This document shows positions 61,587 through 64,000 of a stretch of 64,000 nt of DNA, piece after piece. Source of the stretch: an uncultured Prevotella sp. Its GTDB lineage: Bacteria; Bacteroidota; Bacteroidia; Bacteroidales; Bacteroidaceae. A program made the translations under genes and the position numbers. The stretch spans positions 62,001 through 126,000 of the forward strand of contig NZ_CAMJFM010000001.1 of assembly GCF_946404925.1 (NCBI RefSeq). Direction: 5' to 3'. The notes below the pieces were generated by a model, which saw nothing but the letters and a program-made list of their open reading frames with translations, ran no database searches and was not told the DNA's origin. Positions within the stretch are counted from its first letter, which is position 1; each line of letters starts with the position of its first letter.

Positions 61587-62993
61587 ATGAAGCAATTCAA
61601 CGATGATAATTTTGTTCTGGAGACCCAGGTGGCTCAGGACCTTTATCACAATCATGCGGCTAAAATGCCTATTATCGACTATCATTGTCATCTGATTCCA
61701 GAGATGGTGGCTAACGACCACAAGTTTAAGAGCATTACAGAGTTGTGGCTTGGAGGCGACCACTATAAGTGGCGTGCTATGCGTACCAACGGAATCGACG
61801 AGAAATACTGCACTGGTAAGGATACCAGCGATTGGGAGAAGTTCGAGAAGTGGGCAGAAACAGTTCCATATACTTTCCGTAATCCCCTTTATCACTGGAC
61901 TCATCTGGAGCTTAAGACTGCATTTGGCATCACCAAGCAGCTTTCGCCAAAAACTGCTCGTGAGATCTTCGACGAGTGTAACGAGAAGCTGCAGCAGCCA
62001 GAGTTCTCAGCTCGTGGATTGATGAAGCGCTACAACGTGGAGTGTGTTTGTACTACTGATGATCCTGTTGACGATCTGCATAACCACATCGGGTATGCCA
62101 AGAGCAAGGCTAAGGATGATCCTATGATGATTCCTGCATGGCGTCCTGATAAGGCCATGAATATCGAAAAGGCTGAATTCTCAAAGTATATAGAGCAGTT
62201 GGGCGAGGTTAGTGGTGTTACCATCACCAAGTTCTCTGATATGATTGATGCCCTCAAGAAGCGTCATGACTTCTTTGCTGAGAACGGATGTAAGCTCTCT
62301 GATCATGGTATTGAGGAGTTCTACGATGAGGAGTATACCGACTCTCAGATTGAAACCATCTTCGAGAAGGCTATGCGTGGTTTGCAGCTCTCTAAGCTTG
62401 AGGTACGTCAGTTCAAGAACTGTTTCCTGACCGTTATGGCAGAGATGGATGCTGATGCTGACTGGACTCAGCAGTTCCACTATGGCGCTATTCGCGATAA
62501 TAACACTAAGATGTTCAACGCCTTAGGCCCTGATACAGGTTTCGATTCTATCGGTGAGTTCAATACTGCTAAGGCTATGTCGGCCTTCATGAACAAACTG
62601 AATATGAAGGATAAACTCACGCGTACCATATTATATACATTGAACCCATGTGCCAATGAGATGATTGCTACTATGCTTGGCAACTTCCAGGGTGGAGAAC
62701 CTGGTAAGATTCAGTTCGGTTCTGGTTGGTGGTTCAATGATCAGATGGATGGTATGACACGCCAGATCAATGCACTTTCAGTTCTCGGTCTGCTGAGCCG
62801 CTTTGTTGGTATGCTTACCGATAGCCGCTCGTTCTTGAGCTATCCTCGTCATGAGTACTTCCGTCGTATACTCTGTAACATCCTTGGTAATGATGTTGAA
62901 AAGGGACTCCTGCCATGCGATATGGAAATCTTAGGTAGAATGGTTGAGGACATCAGTTACAACAACGCCCGACGCTATTTCAAGTTCTATTAA
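61587..62993 (+). CDS. uxaC: Glucuronate isomerase (uronate isomerase)
   Basis: 468 residues from the ATG of MKQFNDDNFVLETQVAQDLY (61587-61589); the open frame extends upstream through the promoter and is not coding there. IIDYHCHLIPE gives the HxH metal motif of the amidohydrolase-like fold, WTHLELKTAFGI and CTTDDPVDDL are UxaC motifs, and LTDSRSFLSYPRHEYFRRI is the highly conserved C-terminal block. It interconverts D-glucuronate/D-fructuronate and D-galacturonate/D-tagaturonate in pectin and glucuronan use. No other hexuronate gene is near. Confidence 0.96.
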   Translation: MKQFNDDNFVLETQVAQDLYHNHAAKMPIIDYHCHLIPEMVANDHKFKSITELWLGGDHYKWRAMRTNGIDEKYCTGKDTSDWEKFEKWAETVPYTFRNPLYHWTHLELKTAFGITKQLSPKTAREIFDECNEKLQQPEFSARGLMKRYNVECVCTTDDPVDDLHNHIGYAKSKAKDDPMMIPAWRPDKAMNIEKAEFSKYIEQLGEVSGVTITKFSDMIDALKKRHDFFAENGCKLSDHGIEEFYDEEYTDSQIETIFEKAMRGLQLSKLEVRQFKNCFLTVMAEMDADADWTQQFHYGAIRDNNTKMFNALGPDTGFDSIGEFNTAKAMSAFMNKLNMKDKLTRTILYTLNPCANEMIATMLGNFQGGEPGKIQFGSGWWFNDQMDGMTRQINALSVLGLLSRFVGMLTDSRSFLSYPRHEYFRRILCNILGNDVEKGLLPCDMEILGRMVEDISYNNARRYFKFY

Positions 62994-63003
62994 ATAAAAA
63001 ATG

Positions 63004-63034
63004 ACCGTAGATTTTATAATCTGCGGTTTTTTTT
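63004..63034 (+). terminator. Intrinsic terminator of uxaC
   Basis: ACCGTAGATT (63004-63013) pairs with AATCTGCGGT (63018-63027), with one G-U, around loop TTAT, followed by eight T. It begins 10 bp after the uxaC stop and runs into the promoter of the next gene. Confidence 0.85.
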
Positions 63035-63035
63035 G

Positions 63036-63043
63036 TACCTTTG
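63036..63043 (+). promoter_or_regulatory. -7 box (TACCTTTG) for the pseudouridine synthase gene
   Basis: An exact TAnnTTTG match, directly after the terminator T-run. The ATG at 63052 is 8 bp beyond, so the transcript would start at or a few bases before the start codon. The -33 position (63012-63015) is TTTT inside the terminator. Confidence 0.6.
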
Positions 63044-63051
63044 CCCCCAAT

Positions 63052-63948
63052 ATGAGATACAAAGCAGGTTATAATCGAGAGGGTGACTACGAGCACCTGG
63101 TGGTTAATGAATCAAAACCGCTACTTGAGTGGCTGTTAGAGAATGTTCAGCAAAGTCGCAATAAGATCAAGGCGACTCTGCAGGGTAGGGGCATCAAGGT
63201 TAATGGTAAGACTGTGAGTCAGTTTGACTTCATGCTGGAGCCTGGAATGAAGGTCGCTGTCAGCAAGACAAAACGTAATCAGCAGTCGTTCAAGAGTCGC
63301 TACGTCAAGATAGTATACGAGGATAAATGGCTGATTGTGATTGAGAAGGCCGAAGGTATTCTCTCGATGGCGGCTGGGCACTCTTCGCTGAATGTGAAGT
63401 CGGTGCTTGATGATTACTTCAAGAAGTCACGACAGAAGTGTACCGCACATGTGGTTCATCGATTGGATCGTGACACCAGCGGACTGATGGTGTATGCCAA
63501 GGATATGGAGACTGAGCAAATATTGGAACATAACTGGCACGATATTGTTTACGATCGTCGTTATGTGGCTGTTTGCTCAGGCGAGATGGAGAATGATGAG
63601 GGTACTATCGCCAACTGGCTGAAGGATAATAAGGCATACGTCACATATTCTTCGCCTACTGATAATGGTGGCAAATATGCTGTAACCCATTATCATGTGT
63701 TAGATCGTACCACCGATCATTCGCTGGTAGAATTTAAGCTCGAGACTGGTCGTAAAAATCAGATTCGTGTGCATTCTTCAGATATGGGACATCCTGTTTG
63801 TGGCGATCCCAAGTACGGTAATGGCGATGATCCTATCCATCGTTTGTGTCTGCACGCATGGCTTCTCTGTTTCCATCATCCGGTAACGGGCGAGCCTATG
63901 GAGTTTGAAACACCTGTTCCCACAGCATTCAAGAAACTGTTTAAGTAA
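63052..63948 (+). CDS. RluA/RluD-family 23S rRNA pseudouridine synthase
   Basis: 298 residues from the ATG of MRYKAGYN; the upstream frame to 63001 is terminator and promoter. An S4-type RNA-binding domain covers about residues 20-85 (KIKATLQGRGIKVNGKTVSQ). The catalytic motif is HRLDRDTSGLMVYAK (Asp), and later family motifs are ETGRKNQIRVHSSDMGHPV and CGDPKYG. It isomerises uridines in rRNA (or tRNA). RluD is the likeliest specificity because of the S4 domain, but this is not certain. Confidence 0.93.
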   Translation: MRYKAGYNREGDYEHLVVNESKPLLEWLLENVQQSRNKIKATLQGRGIKVNGKTVSQFDFMLEPGMKVAVSKTKRNQQSFKSRYVKIVYEDKWLIVIEKAEGILSMAAGHSSLNVKSVLDDYFKKSRQKCTAHVVHRLDRDTSGLMVYAKDMETEQILEHNWHDIVYDRRYVAVCSGEMENDEGTIANWLKDNKAYVTYSSPTDNGGKYAVTHYHVLDRTTDHSLVEFKLETGRKNQIRVHSSDMGHPVCGDPKYGNGDDPIHRLCLHAWLLCFHHPVTGEPMEFETPVPTAFKKLFK

Positions 63949-63950
63949 AA

Positions 63951-64000
63951 ATGGAGAGCGTAGGATATTACATATTTGTACTCGTAGCTATCATAGTAGC
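63951..64000 (+). CDS. Start of a small membrane protein (cut by window edge)
   Basis: An ATG 2 bp after the previous stop opens a frame reading MESVGYYIFVLVAIIVA to the window end. The hydrophobic run indicates an N-terminal membrane helix. Spacing suggests co-transcription with the pseudouridine synthase gene. Only 16 complete codons are visible, so no family can be named. Confidence 0.55.
   Translation, partial: MESVGYYIFVLVAIIV

Noticed and set aside
1..64000. Prophage, transposon or integrative element
   Set aside because: No integrase, transposase, relaxase or phage structural gene is visible, and no tRNA-flanked direct repeats were found. Only the single VirE/VapE-type gene hints at mobile DNA.
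1..64000. tRNA or rRNA genes
   Set aside because: All gaps longer than about 80 bp were read for TTCGA-type T loops, CCA ends and rRNA cores, and none was found.

Overview
The window reads as a chromosomal segment of a Bacteroidales bacterium, most likely Prevotellaceae (Prevotella or a close relative). The evidence is a giant BspA-type leucine-rich repeat protein, BACON and LruC-type lipoproteins, a DUF6078-like protein, and anaerobic metabolism (NrdDG, rubrerythrin). The Bacteroidetes promoter signature (TTTG about 20 nt upstream of TAnnTTTG) also stands before many genes. I see no rRNA, tRNA, CRISPR array, insertion sequence or prophage.

Layout. Positions 1-1.2 kb hold the end of an ECF sigma factor with an anti-sigma-like membrane protein and a small exported protein. 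At 1.2-3.2 kb, leftward, are endonuclease III, a UbiA-type (phosphoribosyl)prenyltransferase and a DUF6078-like protein. The 3.23-3.65 kb gap carries a previously unremarked array of 15-bp palindromes at an exact 22-bp period, just before a lone VapE/VirE primase-helicase-like gene (3.65-5.8 kb). From 5.9 to 22.4 kb lie three cell-surface genes: a 3930-residue BspA-like protein of about 22 modules, a six-BACON lipoprotein and a LruC-domain lipoprotein. The first two converge on a perfect 24-bp-arm hairpin that contains both stop codons.

From 22.4 to 41.4 kb is surface-polysaccharide biosynthesis. A small leftward group (GT4, fucosyltransferase-like GT11, a small membrane ORF) sits next to a rightward O-acylation group (acyltransferase 3, MBOAT, SGNH-like partner). 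Beyond it is a 13-kb leftward operon: single-domain response regulator, pseudo-receiver/sugar transferase, short TolC-like protein, Wzc-like co-polymerase with a degenerate kinase domain, Wzy, three GT2 enzymes (two are tandem paralogues), Wzx flippase, another GT2 and an acyltransferase. GDP-L-fucose for this polymer could come from manC-gmd-fcl (43-46.4 kb), which lie beyond a xylulokinase gene and share the leftward orientation.

From 46.4 to 64 kb are housekeeping genes: dedA, a TPR protein, glnS and mltG (leftward); malQ-gph (rightward); riboflavin synthase; a candidate structured ncRNA of about 200 nt with a Bacteroidetes promoter; a WecB-like epimerase with substituted catalytic positions; rubrerythrin; nrdDG; asparaginase; glucuronate isomerase; an RluA-family pseudouridine synthase; and the first codons of a membrane protein. 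Function calls come from motif recognition by eye. No database search was run.
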